The notes beneath the pieces were generated by a model, which was given only the letters and a program-made list of their open reading frames with translations, did not search any database and was not told the DNA's origin. Below, in pieces: positions 6,881-14,461 of a DNA stretch of 14,811 nt; the stretch's first letter is position 1; the number at the start of each line of letters is the position of its first letter. This DNA is from an uncultured Roseateles sp. (GTDB lineage: Bacteria > Pseudomonadota > Gammaproteobacteria > Burkholderiales > Burkholderiaceae): assembly GCA_946480605.1 (NCBI GenBank), contig CAMLKW010000102.1, positions 1 through 14,811 on the forward strand, in the 5' to 3' direction. A program made the translations under genes and the position numbers.

Positions 6881-7969
6881 ATGCTGGCGCCGGCCGAGCT
6901 GGCCGCCTGGCTGCGGCTGACCGAAAGCCTCGGCCCCGCCGCCGCCCGACGCCTGCTGGCGATGGCGGGCGGCGCCGAGGCGGTGTTCGATCTGCCGGCC
7001 ATCGCGCTGGACCAGGCGCTGGCACCCAAGCAGCGGGAGGCCTTCAACCGGCCGCCCGACCACCTGCCCGAGCTCATCGCCAAGGCCGGCCCCTGGCTGG
7101 CCGAGCCCGGCCACGCGCTGCTGACGCTGGGCGACCCGGACTACCCGCCACAGCTGCTGGCCACCGCCGATCCGCCGCTGCTGCTGTGGCTGCAAGGCCG
7201 GCGCGAGCTGCTGGCGACGCCGTCGCTGGCCATCGTGGGCAGCCGCAACCCCACCGCCCAGGGCGCCGACAACGCCCGCGCCTTCGCCCGCGCACTGGCG
7301 CGAGACGGCTACACCATCGTCTCCGGCCTGGCACTGGGCGTTGACGCCGCGGCCCACGAAGGCGCGCTGGACGCAGGCGGTGCCACCATCGCCGTCGTCG
7401 GCACCGGGCTGGATCAGGTCTACCCTCGGCGCAACGAAAAACTCGCCGCCAGGCTGCTGGCCGGCGGCGGCCTCATCGTCAGCGAGTACGCGCTGGGCAT
7501 GCCGGTGCTGCAGGCCAACTTCCCCAGGCGCAACCGCATCATTGCCGGGCTGGCCCAGGGCTGCCTGGTCGTCGAGGCCGCCGTGCAGTCGGGCTCGCTG
7601 ATCACGGCCCGGCTGGCCAGCGAAGCCGGACGCGAGGTCTTCGCCATTCCCGGCTCCATCCACTCGCCGCAGTCGCGCGGCTGCCATGCGCTGATACGCC
7701 AGGGCGCCAAGCTGGTGGAGTCGGCCGAGGACGTGCTGGAAGAGTTGTCGGGCCAGACGGCGCCTGCCGCGCCGGTGATGGCCGAGGCACCACACGAGCA
7801 GCAGGCGCTGCTGGACACGATGGGCTTCGACCCGGTCAGCCTGGACGCCCTGATGGCCCGCAGCGGCTGGCCGGCGGCCGAGCTGAGCGCAGCACTACTG
7901 GAGCTGGAACTGGACGGCCAGGTCGCCCGGCTGGCGGGGCAGCTGTACCAGCGGCGTGGACGGGGCTGA
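6881..7969 (+). CDS. dprA: DprA, DNA-processing protein for natural transformation
   Basis: DprA (Smf) binds incoming single-stranded DNA in the cytoplasm during natural transformation and loads RecA onto it; it also occurs in non-competent species. The 362-residue product shows an N-terminal helix-hairpin (SAM-like) region (about 1-70) and the extended Rossmann fold: VGSRNP (119-124), SGLALGVDAAAHEGAL (148-163), GTGLDQVYPRRN (174-185), FPRRNRIIAGL (214-224) and SGSLITA (237-243). A C-terminal winged-helix domain (about 303-358) ends GQVARLAGQLYQRRG. No strong Shine-Dalgarno precedes ATG 6881, one base after the LysM gene stop, so translation probably relies on coupling. The domain set is complete and no residue of the core motifs appears to be missing. 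Confidence 0.96.
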   Translation: MLAPAELAAWLRLTESLGPAAARRLLAMAGGAEAVFDLPAIALDQALAPKQREAFNRPPDHLPELIAKAGPWLAEPGHALLTLGDPDYPPQLLATADPPLLLWLQGRRELLATPSLAIVGSRNPTAQGADNARAFARALARDGYTIVSGLALGVDAAAHEGALDAGGATIAVVGTGLDQVYPRRNEKLAARLLAGGGLIVSEYALGMPVLQANFPRRNRIIAGLAQGCLVVEAAVQSGSLITARLASEAGREVFAIPGSIHSPQSRGCHALIRQGAKLVESAEDVLEELSGQTAPAAPVMAEAPHEQQALLDTMGFDPVSLDALMARSGWPAAELSAALLELELDGQVARLAGQLYQRRGRG

Positions 7970-8040
7970 GGAGCTTAACCGCGGACATCAGAGCCCGATC
8001 CGAGGGGTTATTCGCAGCCGGGCCGGCCGAAACGCTGGGC

Positions 8041-8046
8041 TATCAT
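8041..8046 (+). promoter_or_regulatory. possible -10 element for smg
   Basis: TATCAT matches the sigma70 -10 consensus at five of six positions and lies nine bases before the smg ATG. No matching -35 hexamer is found 16-18 bp upstream. If used, transcription would start within a few bases of the start codon, giving a very short leader. This fits the absence of a Shine-Dalgarno before smg. Confidence 0.3.
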
Positions 8047-8055
8047 CCCCTCACG

Positions 8056-8508
8056 ATGTTCGATGTCCTGGTTTATCTCTACGAGACCTACTGGCGCCCG
8101 GACGCCTGCCCCGACCATGCGCAGCTGACGCGCAAGCTCTCGGCGGTGGGCTTCGAGACCGACGAGATCCAGGAGGCCTTGAACTGGCTGGACGGCCTCG
8201 CCGCAGCCGGTGACGCCTACCACGGCGAGCAGAGCAAGTACGCCATGCGCGTCTACTCGGGCGCCGAGACGGAGCACCTGGGCGAAGCCTCCATCAGTTT
8301 CATCAGCTTCCTCGAATCCGCCGGCGTGCTGCCCGGCCCCATGCGCGAGATGGTCATCGACCGTGCCATGGCCATCGGCGGCAACCCCATGGACCTGGAG
8401 GACCTGAAGATCATCGTGCTGATGGTGTTCTGGAGCCTGGGCGAGGAACCCGACGCGCTGATCCTGGACGAGTTGTTCGTCGACCCCGAGGATCGACTGA
8501 TCCACTGA
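8056..8508 (+). CDS. smg: Smg family protein (DUF494)
   Basis: Smg is a small cytosolic protein of unknown function usually encoded beside dprA/smf in Beta- and Gammaproteobacteria, where its name comes from. The 150-residue product starts MFDVLVYLYETYWRPDACPD, the typical DUF494 opening, followed by the helical segment LTRKLSAVGFETDEIQEALN (24-43), the YSGAETEHLGEASISFISFL region (67-86), and the conserved closing part GGNPMDLEDLKIIVLMVFWS (108-127) and LILDELF. Its acidic, all-helical character matches the family. It lies 86 bp after dprA; no Shine-Dalgarno is visible. A strong hairpin terminator follows 17 bp after the stop. Confidence 0.95.
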   Translation: MFDVLVYLYETYWRPDACPDHAQLTRKLSAVGFETDEIQEALNWLDGLAAAGDAYHGEQSKYAMRVYSGAETEHLGEASISFISFLESAGVLPGPMREMVIDRAMAIGGNPMDLEDLKIIVLMVFWSLGEEPDALILDELFVDPEDRLIH

Positions 8509-8525
8509 CCCTGCGGTCACCCGGC

Positions 8526-8550
8526 AAAACGGCGCCCCAGGCGCCGTTTT
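8526..8550. terminator. bidirectional intrinsic terminator between smg and the DUF1631 gene
   Basis: AAAACGGCGCC (8526-8536) and GGCGCCGTTTT (8540-8550) are perfect reverse complements around a three-base loop. The GC-rich core is followed by four Ts on the plus strand and, by symmetry, on the minus strand. It lies between two convergent genes, exactly where a shared terminator is expected. Confidence 0.85.
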
Positions 8551-8565
8551 CAATCCCTGAGTCAG

Positions 8566-8609
8566 TTGGGGTCAGAGCAGTGCGCTGCGCGCCCAGGTCT
8601 GACCCGCAA
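8566..8609. repeat. REP-like imperfect palindrome
   Basis: TTGGGGTCAGA (8566-8576) pairs with TCTGACCC-CAA (8598-8609), with only G8606 bulged. The interior contains smaller palindromes (GCAG/CTGC at 8577-8588 or GCGC/GCGC at 8582-8592). Long arms, a GC-rich head and an extragenic position next to a gene end fit the REP class. From memory, GGGGTCAGA-type arms occur in repetitive extragenic palindromes of proteobacteria. Only one copy is visible here, so its repetitive nature is not shown by this window. Confidence 0.5.
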
Positions 8610-11036
8610 TTACTTGAGAAGTTGGTCGGGATCGGCGTCCAGCTTGGCCAGCGCCTTGCGCGTGGCCTGCACGGTCAACGCCTCGTCCTGGGCCGGCAGC
8701 AGCAGGCCGGCCTGCAAGAAGGCCGCCATGCGGTTCAGCGAGAACAGCACGCCGCGGCCCTTGGGCGTCACGAACAGCGCCAGCTGCTTGCGCAGGCCGC
8801 GCCAGGCCAGCTGCACCTGCTCGTTGCGGCCGCGGTAGTCCAGCATGAACCAGCCGCCCACCTGCAGCTCGCGCGCCCAGGCCACCATGGCCGGCGTGGG
8901 CGCCGAGCCACCTTCGGCGACGACCTCCATGCCCTCGGACTCGTGGCCCGACAGGTCGCGCACCAGCATCTCGTCGACATGGTTGTCGCCCTCGACGTCC
9001 TCGGGCAGCATGGCCTCCAGCGTCTCCAGCTGGTCCATCAACTCGTCCAGGCGCTCGCGCGGGATGGCCGCCGTCTTGGCCGTGAACGCCGCGGCCAGCG
9101 CGTTGTTCAGCTGGCGCACATGCTCGTCCTGTTTCTCGATCGGCAGGCCGGCGTGGCTCATGCCGTCGCGCAGCGTTTTCAGCAGCGGCGGCAGACGGCG
9201 GATGACATCGGCGCGCTCCTCGCGGGACGACTTGGCGCTGGCGCTCCAGATCAGGTCGGCCGCGGCGCGCTTCATGGCCTTGGTGACGTCGGCCTGCGCA
9301 CCGGAACGGACCGCGGTGACGGCCAGCACGTCGGCCCAGACGTGGAACAGGAAGTCGCGCACGCCGTCCTGCACCGGCACCTCGGACAGCATCTTGCGCA
9401 GCTCGATGGTGTACTGGATGGCCAGCGTCTCGCGCTGCTCGACCTGCTGCGCCAGCGACACGCCGCGGCGCGAGGCCTGGTTCTCGTTCTCGAAGTAGTG
9501 ATCGAGGAACTTCTCGAACTCGGTCAGCACGGTGGAGAAGACGCGCCGGCCGGTGTCCGGGTAGGCCTCGACGACCTGCACGATGCGCTTGATCTCGCGC
9601 TCCAGCGCGTCGTTGCTGGCGCGCTCGGCACCGGGGCTGCTGGCCTGGGCCGTGTTGAAGCCCATCACGCAGGCGCCCATGCGGTCGATGAGGCGGCGCG
9701 CCGGATGGTCGGCGGCGGCGAAGAAATCGGGTTCGCTGACCGCCACGCGCAGCACCGGCATCTGCAGCCGCGCGAACCAGACCCGCACCGTGGCCGGGAT
9801 GCGCTCCTCGGTCAGGATGCTCTGGAACATCATCGCCACGATCTCGATGGTGGCGCGCTCGGCCGGCGTGCTGGCGGCCTGCTTCAGGACCTGCTTGAAA
9901 GCCTGGTTGCGGGCGCCGATCTCCTCCAGCGCGCGCGGCGCGCTCTGGTGCCCGCCGCCCGTGTCTGCGGCGCCGCCGCCCACGCCGGGCCGGCGCTGCA
10001 GCGATTCCTGGGCGTGCTTGATGGCGCCCATCAGCCGCGGCGACGGTGCAGGCGCAACGACCGGCGCATCCGCCAGCGCGGGCTTGGCCTGGCCGGCGGA
10101 ATGGGCCTCGCCGCCACCCAGTCCGGCCAGGCTGGGCTTGCCGGCACCAGGCCGGGCCGGCACCTGGCTGCGGGTGACGGGGAAGCCCGGCACGTTGCGG
10201 GCCAGCACGCGCTGCAACTGGGCCATGACCTCGTCGGCCTGCGCGGTGGCGCGGCTGCGCGGCAGATCGCCGTTGCCCGAGGGCAGCGCCAGCGGCGCCA
10301 GGCCCGAGGCCGGCGACGACGGCGGTGCCACCGGCGCGGGCACGCCGGACGCCGCCGCCGTGGCGGCCGTGGCGGCCTGGGCGGTGCGGCGGATGAAGGG
10401 CCGCAGGTCGACTTCGGGCAGCACCTTCTGCGCGATCAGCCAGCGGTTGGTCTCGTGATAGGCCTCGCTGATGAGTTGGGCGAATTCCTCGTGCAGCTCG
10501 TGGTGCAGCAACTGCCAGATGTTGGCGTCCAGCCCCACGCGGCTCCAGGCGTCCAGCGCGATGCGGGCGACCACGTGGCCGCGCAGCAGGTCCAGCGCGT
10601 CCAGGTCGTCGTGCGCCTCCAGCGCCTGCATGCGCGTGCGCAGGTCGGTGAACTCCCAGGTGGCACGGTCCATCATGACCAGCGCCAGGCGCGAACTGGT
10701 GATCTCACGCTCGATGGTCTGGTCGTCGACCAGGCTCATCTTCTGCGACTGATGCGCGACGGTGGGCTCGTGCTCGCGGCCGGTGTCGGACACGCCATGC
10801 TGGGCCGCGTGGCGCAAGGCGCCCACGACGGCCATCTGCCAGTTCGGGCCCAGCCTCTGCCAGGCCTGCACGGCATCGCGGCGTGCCTGCATGACGGCAT
10901 GCGCCGCCGCCTGCGACAGCAGATTGGTCGCCCCCTGGCCGACCGCCGCGACCAGCGGCGTCATGCCGCGCACCAGGGCTTCGAGGTAGACGCGCCGTGC
11001 CTGGGTGGCCAGGGCCTGGTTGCGGGCGGCGCTCAT
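8610..11036 (-). CDS. DUF1631 family protein, function unknown
   Basis: The 808-residue product resembles the DUF1631 family, large proteins of Beta- and Gammaproteobacteria that are sometimes mislabelled as thymidine phosphorylase and have no established function. There is no signal peptide and no membrane helix, so it should be cytosolic. Residues 1-220 are helical (LVDDQTIEREITSSRLALV, then LLHHELHEEFAQLISEAY). Residues about 221-370 form an Ala/Pro/Gly-rich linker that is probably disordered. Residues about 371-690 are helical again (VAMMFQSILTEERIPATVRV, LIDRMGACVMGF). A small C-terminal domain (about 700-808) contains GGWFMLDYRGRNEQVQLAW and FVTPKGRGVLFSLNRMA, a layout reminiscent of PilZ-like or SH3-like ends. 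It starts 45 bp after secF on the same strand and ends at the shared terminator. No clear ribosome binding site precedes ATG 11036, so the start is less certain. Confidence 0.85.
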   Translation of the reverse strand: MSAARNQALATQARRVYLEALVRGMTPLVAAVGQGATNLLSQAAAHAVMQARRDAVQAWQRLGPNWQMAVVGALRHAAQHGVSDTGREHEPTVAHQSQKMSLVDDQTIEREITSSRLALVMMDRATWEFTDLRTRMQALEAHDDLDALDLLRGHVVARIALDAWSRVGLDANIWQLLHHELHEEFAQLISEAYHETNRWLIAQKVLPEVDLRPFIRRTAQAATAATAAASGVPAPVAPPSSPASGLAPLALPSGNGDLPRSRATAQADEVMAQLQRVLARNVPGFPVTRSQVPARPGAGKPSLAGLGGGEAHSAGQAKPALADAPVVAPAPSPRLMGAIKHAQESLQRRPGVGGGAADTGGGHQSAPRALEEIGARNQAFKQVLKQAASTPAERATIEIVAMMFQSILTEERIPATVRVWFARLQMPVLRVAVSEPDFFAAADHPARRLIDRMGACVMGFNTAQASSPGAERASNDALEREIKRIVQVVEAYPDTGRRVFSTVLTEFEKFLDHYFENENQASRRGVSLAQQVEQRETLAIQYTIELRKMLSEVPVQDGVRDFLFHVWADVLAVTAVRSGAQADVTKAMKRAAADLIWSASAKSSREERADVIRRLPPLLKTLRDGMSHAGLPIEKQDEHVRQLNNALAAAFTAKTAAIPRERLDELMDQLETLEAMLPEDVEGDNHVDEMLVRDLSGHESEGMEVVAEGGSAPTPAMVAWARELQVGGWFMLDYRGRNEQVQLAWRGLRKQLALFVTPKGRGVLFSLNRMAAFLQAGLLLPAQDEALTVQATRKALAKLDADPDQLLK

Positions 11037-11081
11037 GGGGGAAGGATGGCTGTGCGGTGAGAGTTGGAGGTCTCGGTCACT

Positions 11082-12116
11082 CTACACGACGGCTCCGGCG
11101 TTCGGGTCGTTCGGATCGTCACGATTCGCCGCGACCTTGACCAGGTCCTCCCGCTTCACGCCCAGCCACATCGCGATGGCCGCAGCCACGAAGACGGACG
11201 AGTAGATGCCGAACAGGATGCCGATGGTCAGCGCGACCGCGAAGTAATGCAGCGTGGGGCCGCCGAACAGCAGCATGGACACCACCATCAGCTGCGTGGA
11301 GCCGTGAGTGATGATGGTGCGACTCATCGTCGACGTGATGGCGTGGTCGATGACCTCGTGCGTGTTCAGCTTGCGGTACTTGCGGAAGGCCTCGCGCACC
11401 CGGTCGAAGATGACGACGGACTCGTTCACCGAGTAGCCCAGCACCGCCAGGATGGCCGCCAGCACCGCCAGCGAGAACTCCCACTGGAAGAAGGCAAAGA
11501 AGCCCAGGATGATGACCACGTCGTGCAGGTTGGCGATGATGCCGGCGACCGCGAACTTCCATTCGAAGCGGATGGCCAGGTAGATCATGATGCCCACCAC
11601 CGTCATGGCCAGCGCCTTGGCGGCGTCCACGGCCAGCTCGGCGCCCACCGCGGGCCCCACGACCTCGGAGCGCGACAGCTTGATGGGCTCCGCGCCATCG
11701 GCCTTGGCGCAGATCTGCTTGCTGACCTGCTCGCCCTGGGGCGTGACCTCCTGATGCTCGCTGACCGTGCCGGCCTCGGCCTTGCACAGCTCCGCGAAGA
11801 CCTTGCCGACCACCTCGGTCTGTTTCTCGCCGGGGCGCACGGGCAGGCGGATCATCACGTCGCGCGAGGAGCCGAAGTTCTGCACCTGGACTTCGCCGTA
11901 GCCCATCTTCTCGATGGTGAGGCGGGTCTTCTCGATCTCGGCCGCCTGCGGGTAGGCCACTTCGACGACGGTGCCGCCGGTGAACTCGATGGAGAAATGC
12001 AGGCCACGCGTGACCAGGAAGAACACAGCGGCGGCAAAGGTGATGAAGCTGACGGCGTTGAGGATCAACGCATGCTTCATGAACGGGATGTCCCGTTTGA
12101 TGCGGAAGAGTTCCAT
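11082..12116 (-). CDS. secF: protein translocase subunit SecF
   Basis: SecF pairs with SecD in the inner membrane and uses the proton motive force to pull exported proteins out of the SecYEG channel. The 344-residue product has six predicted membrane helices: one near 17-37 and five after residue 165. The first periplasmic region carries FSIEFTGGTVVEV (41-53), the SecF P1 signature. The transmembrane core has GYSVNESVVIFDRVRE (227-242) and FGIYSSVFVAAAIAMWLG (302-319). The start at 12116 lies 10 bp after the secD stop, with AGGAAA as ribosome binding site overlapping that stop. The periplasmic domain contains an extra-looking stretch (about 111-146) with two cysteines, C111 and C136, making the protein somewhat longer than the roughly 310-325 residues I expect for relatives. 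Confidence 0.97.
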   Translation of the reverse strand: MELFRIKRDIPFMKHALILNAVSFITFAAAVFFLVTRGLHFSIEFTGGTVVEVAYPQAAEIEKTRLTIEKMGYGEVQVQNFGSSRDVMIRLPVRPGEKQTEVVGKVFAELCKAEAGTVSEHQEVTPQGEQVSKQICAKADGAEPIKLSRSEVVGPAVGAELAVDAAKALAMTVVGIMIYLAIRFEWKFAVAGIIANLHDVVIILGFFAFFQWEFSLAVLAAILAVLGYSVNESVVIFDRVREAFRKYRKLNTHEVIDHAITSTMSRTIITHGSTQLMVVSMLLFGGPTLHYFAVALTIGILFGIYSSVFVAAAIAMWLGVKREDLVKVAANRDDPNDPNAGAVV

Positions 12117-12126
12117 GGCGTTTTCC

Positions 12127-14025
12127 TCAGGCCTTGCCGGCGTCGTCGATCGCGACGTCAGCCGTCGCGGGGTCGGTCTGGGGCTTCCAGACCTGGCCGA
12201 TGGAGACGCTCTTGAGCTTCTTCTGGCGGCCGTACCAGAGGTTCACGAGGCCGCGCGAGAACACGACGGACGAGAACATGGACGTCAGGATGCCCAGACA
12301 GTGCACGACGGCGAAGCCCTTGATGGGGCCGGAGCCGAATACCAGCAGCGCCACGCCGGCGATCAGCGTCGTCACGTTGGAGTCCAGGATGGTGTCCCAG
12401 GCATGCCTGTAGCCGAGGTGGATGGCCTGCTGGGGCGCTGCGCCGTTGCGCAGCTCCTCGCGCACGCGCTCGTTGATCAGCACGTTGGAGTCGATGGCCA
12501 TGCCCAGCGCCAGCGCCATGGCGGCGATGCCGGGCAGGCTCAGCGTGGCCTGCATCATTGACAGCACGGCGACCAGCAGCAGCACGTTGAAGCCCAGCGC
12601 CAGCGACGAGAACACGCCGAACAGCAGGTAGTAGACGCACATGAAGATCGCCACCGCGACGAAGCCCCAGGTCACGCTGGCGATGCCCTTCTCGATGTTC
12701 TCCTTGCCCAGGCTGGGGCCGATGGTGCGCTCCTCGATGATCTCCATCGGTGCGGCCAGCGAGCCGGCGCGCAGCAGCAGCGCGGTGTCGGCGGCTTCCT
12801 GCGTGGTCATGGCGCCCGAGATCTGGAAGCGGCTGCCCAGCTCGCCGTTGATGCTCGGCGCCGTGACGACCTCGCCCTTGCCCTTCTCGAAGATCAGGAT
12901 GGCCATGCGCTTGCCGATGTTCTCGCGCGAGACCTCCTTCATGATGCGGGCACCCTTGGCGTCCACGGTCAGGTGCACGGCTGGCTGCTGCTTGTCGTCG
13001 AAGCCGGACTGGGCATCGTTCAGGCTGTCGCCGGTCAGGATGACCTGGCGCTTGACGATGATGGGCCCGAAGCCGCGGTCGATGAAGCGCTCCGTGCCGA
13101 AGGGCACGGGGCCGTTGCCGCGCAGCGCCTCCTGGGCCTCGGCGCTGTCGTCCACCATGCGCAGTTCCAGCGTGGCGGTGCGGCCGATGATGTCCTTGGC
13201 CTTGGCCGTGTCCTGCACGCCGGGCAGCTGCACGACCACGCGGTCCAGGCCCTGCTGCTGGATGACCGGCTCGGCCACGCCCAGCTCGTTGACGCGGTTG
13301 TGCAGCGTCGTGATGTTCTGCTTGATGGCTGCATCCTGCGTGGCCACCTGGGCCTTGGGCGACAGGCTGCCCGCCAGGCGCAGCTCGCTGCCCTCGCCCT
13401 GCGGGGTCCAGACGATGTCCGGCAGTTGGGTGCGCAGCACGTCCAGCGCGGCCTGGCGCAGCGGCGCCTCGCGGAAGGCCACCAGCACCGTGTTGCCGTC
13501 GCGGGAGATGCCGGCGTGGCGGATGTTCTTCTCGCGCAGCATGGAGCGCACATCGCCGGTCAGCGATTCCGCCTTCTTGGTCAGCGCGGCCTTCATGTCG
13601 ACCTGCATCAGGAAGTGCACGCCGCCGCGCAGGTCCAGGCCCAGGTACATGGGGTTGGCATGCAGGCTGGACAGCCACTGCGGCGACCGCGACAGCAGGT
13701 TCAGCGCGACGATGTAGGCCGGCTCGGCCGCATCGGTGTTCAGCGCCTTGCCGATGACGTCCTTGGCCTTGAGCTGCGTATCGGTGTCACCAAAGCGGGC
13801 CTTGACGGAGCTGCCGTCGAACTGGACGTAGTCCGGCTGGATGCCGGCCTGCTGCAGCACGGACTCGATGCGCTGCTTCAGCGCAGCGTCGACCTTGACG
13901 GTGACCTTGGCGCTGGACACCTGCACCGCCGGTGCTTCGCCGAACAGATTGGGCAGGGTGTAGAGCGTACTGATCAGCAGCGCGACGAGCAGGATCGCGT
14001 ACTTCCAGAGCGGATAGCGGTTCAT
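12127..14025 (-). CDS. secD: protein translocase subunit SecD
   Basis: SecD is the larger partner of SecF; its periplasmic P1 domain grips emerging substrate and the SecDF transmembrane core couples this to proton flow. The 632-residue product matches the length of proteobacterial SecD. It starts with a membrane helix (MNRYPLWKYAILLVALLIST), then LGLDLRGGVHFLMQVDM (128-144), the periplasmic P1 domain (about 145-425), and the conserved LRAGSLAAPMEIIEERTIGP (418-437). Five C-terminal membrane helices follow, with ALGMAIDSNVLINERVREEL (506-525) containing the functionally important aspartate (D512). AAGGAAG lies about five bases before ATG 14025. Gene order yajC-secD-secF is standard. Confidence 0.98.
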   Translation of the reverse strand: MNRYPLWKYAILLVALLISTLYTLPNLFGEAPAVQVSSAKVTVKVDAALKQRIESVLQQAGIQPDYVQFDGSSVKARFGDTDTQLKAKDVIGKALNTDAAEPAYIVALNLLSRSPQWLSSLHANPMYLGLDLRGGVHFLMQVDMKAALTKKAESLTGDVRSMLREKNIRHAGISRDGNTVLVAFREAPLRQAALDVLRTQLPDIVWTPQGEGSELRLAGSLSPKAQVATQDAAIKQNITTLHNRVNELGVAEPVIQQQGLDRVVVQLPGVQDTAKAKDIIGRTATLELRMVDDSAEAQEALRGNGPVPFGTERFIDRGFGPIIVKRQVILTGDSLNDAQSGFDDKQQPAVHLTVDAKGARIMKEVSRENIGKRMAILIFEKGKGEVVTAPSINGELGSRFQISGAMTTQEAADTALLLRAGSLAAPMEIIEERTIGPSLGKENIEKGIASVTWGFVAVAIFMCVYYLLFGVFSSLALGFNVLLLVAVLSMMQATLSLPGIAAMALALGMAIDSNVLINERVREELRNGAAPQQAIHLGYRHAWDTILDSNVTTLIAGVALLVFGSGPIKGFAVVHCLGILTSMFSSVVFSRGLVNLWYGRQKKLKSVSIGQVWKPQTDPATADVAIDDAGKA

Positions 14026-14041
14026 GAGACTTCCTTGTCAG

Positions 14042-14061
14042 CGCCGCCGGAGGTGGCGGCG
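14042..14061 (-). promoter_or_regulatory. hairpin in the yajC-secD spacer
   Basis: CGCCGCC (14042-14048) and GGCGGCG (14055-14061) form a perfect seven-base-pair stem with a six-base loop in the 48-bp gap between yajC and secD. In the mRNA it ends a few bases before the secD Shine-Dalgarno. No U-run follows, so it is not a typical terminator; RNA processing, stability or tuning of secD translation are possible roles. Confidence 0.4.
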
Positions 14062-14073
14062 GACCGGCTTACT

Positions 14074-14403
14074 TCAAGCTGCCTTCACGGAGCCCTTAGG
14101 GAGAACCTGGGTGATGGCGCTGCGCTGGATCTGCAGCTCGACGCCGTTGGCCACTTCGAGGTGGATGAAGTTGTCGCCCAGCTTGCTGATCTTGCCGACG
14201 ATGCCGCCGGCCGTGACCACCTCGTCGCCCTTGGCGACCGCCTCGATCATGGCCTTGTGCTCCTTCTGGCGCTTCATCTGCGGCCGGATCATGACGAAGT
14301 AGAGCACCACGAACATCAGCACCAGCGGCAGCATGCCGAGGAGACCGGATTCGGGGGAAGCGGCGGCCGGAGCGGCCTGTGCGTAGGCGTTGGAGATGAA
14401 CAC
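14074..14403 (-). CDS. yajC: preprotein translocase subunit YajC (GTG start)
   Basis: YajC is a small inner-membrane protein that co-purifies with SecDF and assists the Sec export machinery. The 109-residue product has the typical order: a short N-terminus (FISNAYAQAAPAAASPESG), one membrane helix (LLGMLPLVLMFVVLYFVMI, 21-39), the hallmark RPQMKRQKEHKAMIE (40-54), and a cytoplasmic beta domain, GDEVVTAGGIVGKISKLGD (59-77). The start is taken as GTG at 14403 because AGGAAA lies five bases before it and the product then has the expected length and N-terminus. The longer frame up to 14520 would add 39 Arg/Gly-rich residues that do not look like YajC. secD follows 48 bp downstream. Confidence 0.95.
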   Translation of the reverse strand: MFISNAYAQAAPAAASPESGLLGMLPLVLMFVVLYFVMIRPQMKRQKEHKAMIEAVAKGDEVVTAGGIVGKISKLGDNFIHLEVANGVELQIQRSAITQVLPKGSVKAA

Positions 14404-14408
14404 GTTGG

Positions 14409-14414
14409 TTTCCT
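14409..14414 (-). promoter_or_regulatory. ribosome binding site deciding the yajC GTG start
   Basis: AGGAAA on the reverse strand lies five bases before GTG 14403. No ATG in this frame gives a YajC-like N-terminus, so this site supports the alternative start codon. Confidence 0.6.
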
Positions 14415-14455
14415 GGCAGTGAAGCGCGGCTGACGCCGCCGCAAAGCAACCTTGA

Positions 14456-14461
14456 ATTCTA
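14456..14461 (-). promoter_or_regulatory. possible -10 element for yajC-secDF
   Basis: TAGAAT on the reverse strand matches five of six bases of the -10 consensus and sits about 52 bp before the yajC start, a normal distance. The bases 16-18 bp further upstream are G-rich and do not match TTGACA, so the promoter is weakly supported or depends on an activator. Confidence 0.35.

Noticed and set aside
5299..7083. 594-codon minus-strand open frame across the LysM gene
   Set aside because: It overlaps def out of frame and runs antisense to a protein with a signal peptide and a LysM domain; no start signal or family motif.
8506..8519. TGACC/GGTCA inverted repeat at the smg stop codon
   Set aside because: Five base pairs, directly followed by the far stronger terminator hairpin; likely chance.
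8580..11060. 826-codon open frame on the plus strand, antisense to the DUF1631 gene
   Set aside because: In GC-rich DNA with strong G/C third positions, the opposite strand stays open by chance. The translation is full of His/Gln/Arg/Gly/Leu repeats with no family likeness, whereas the minus-strand frame gives a coherent helical protein.
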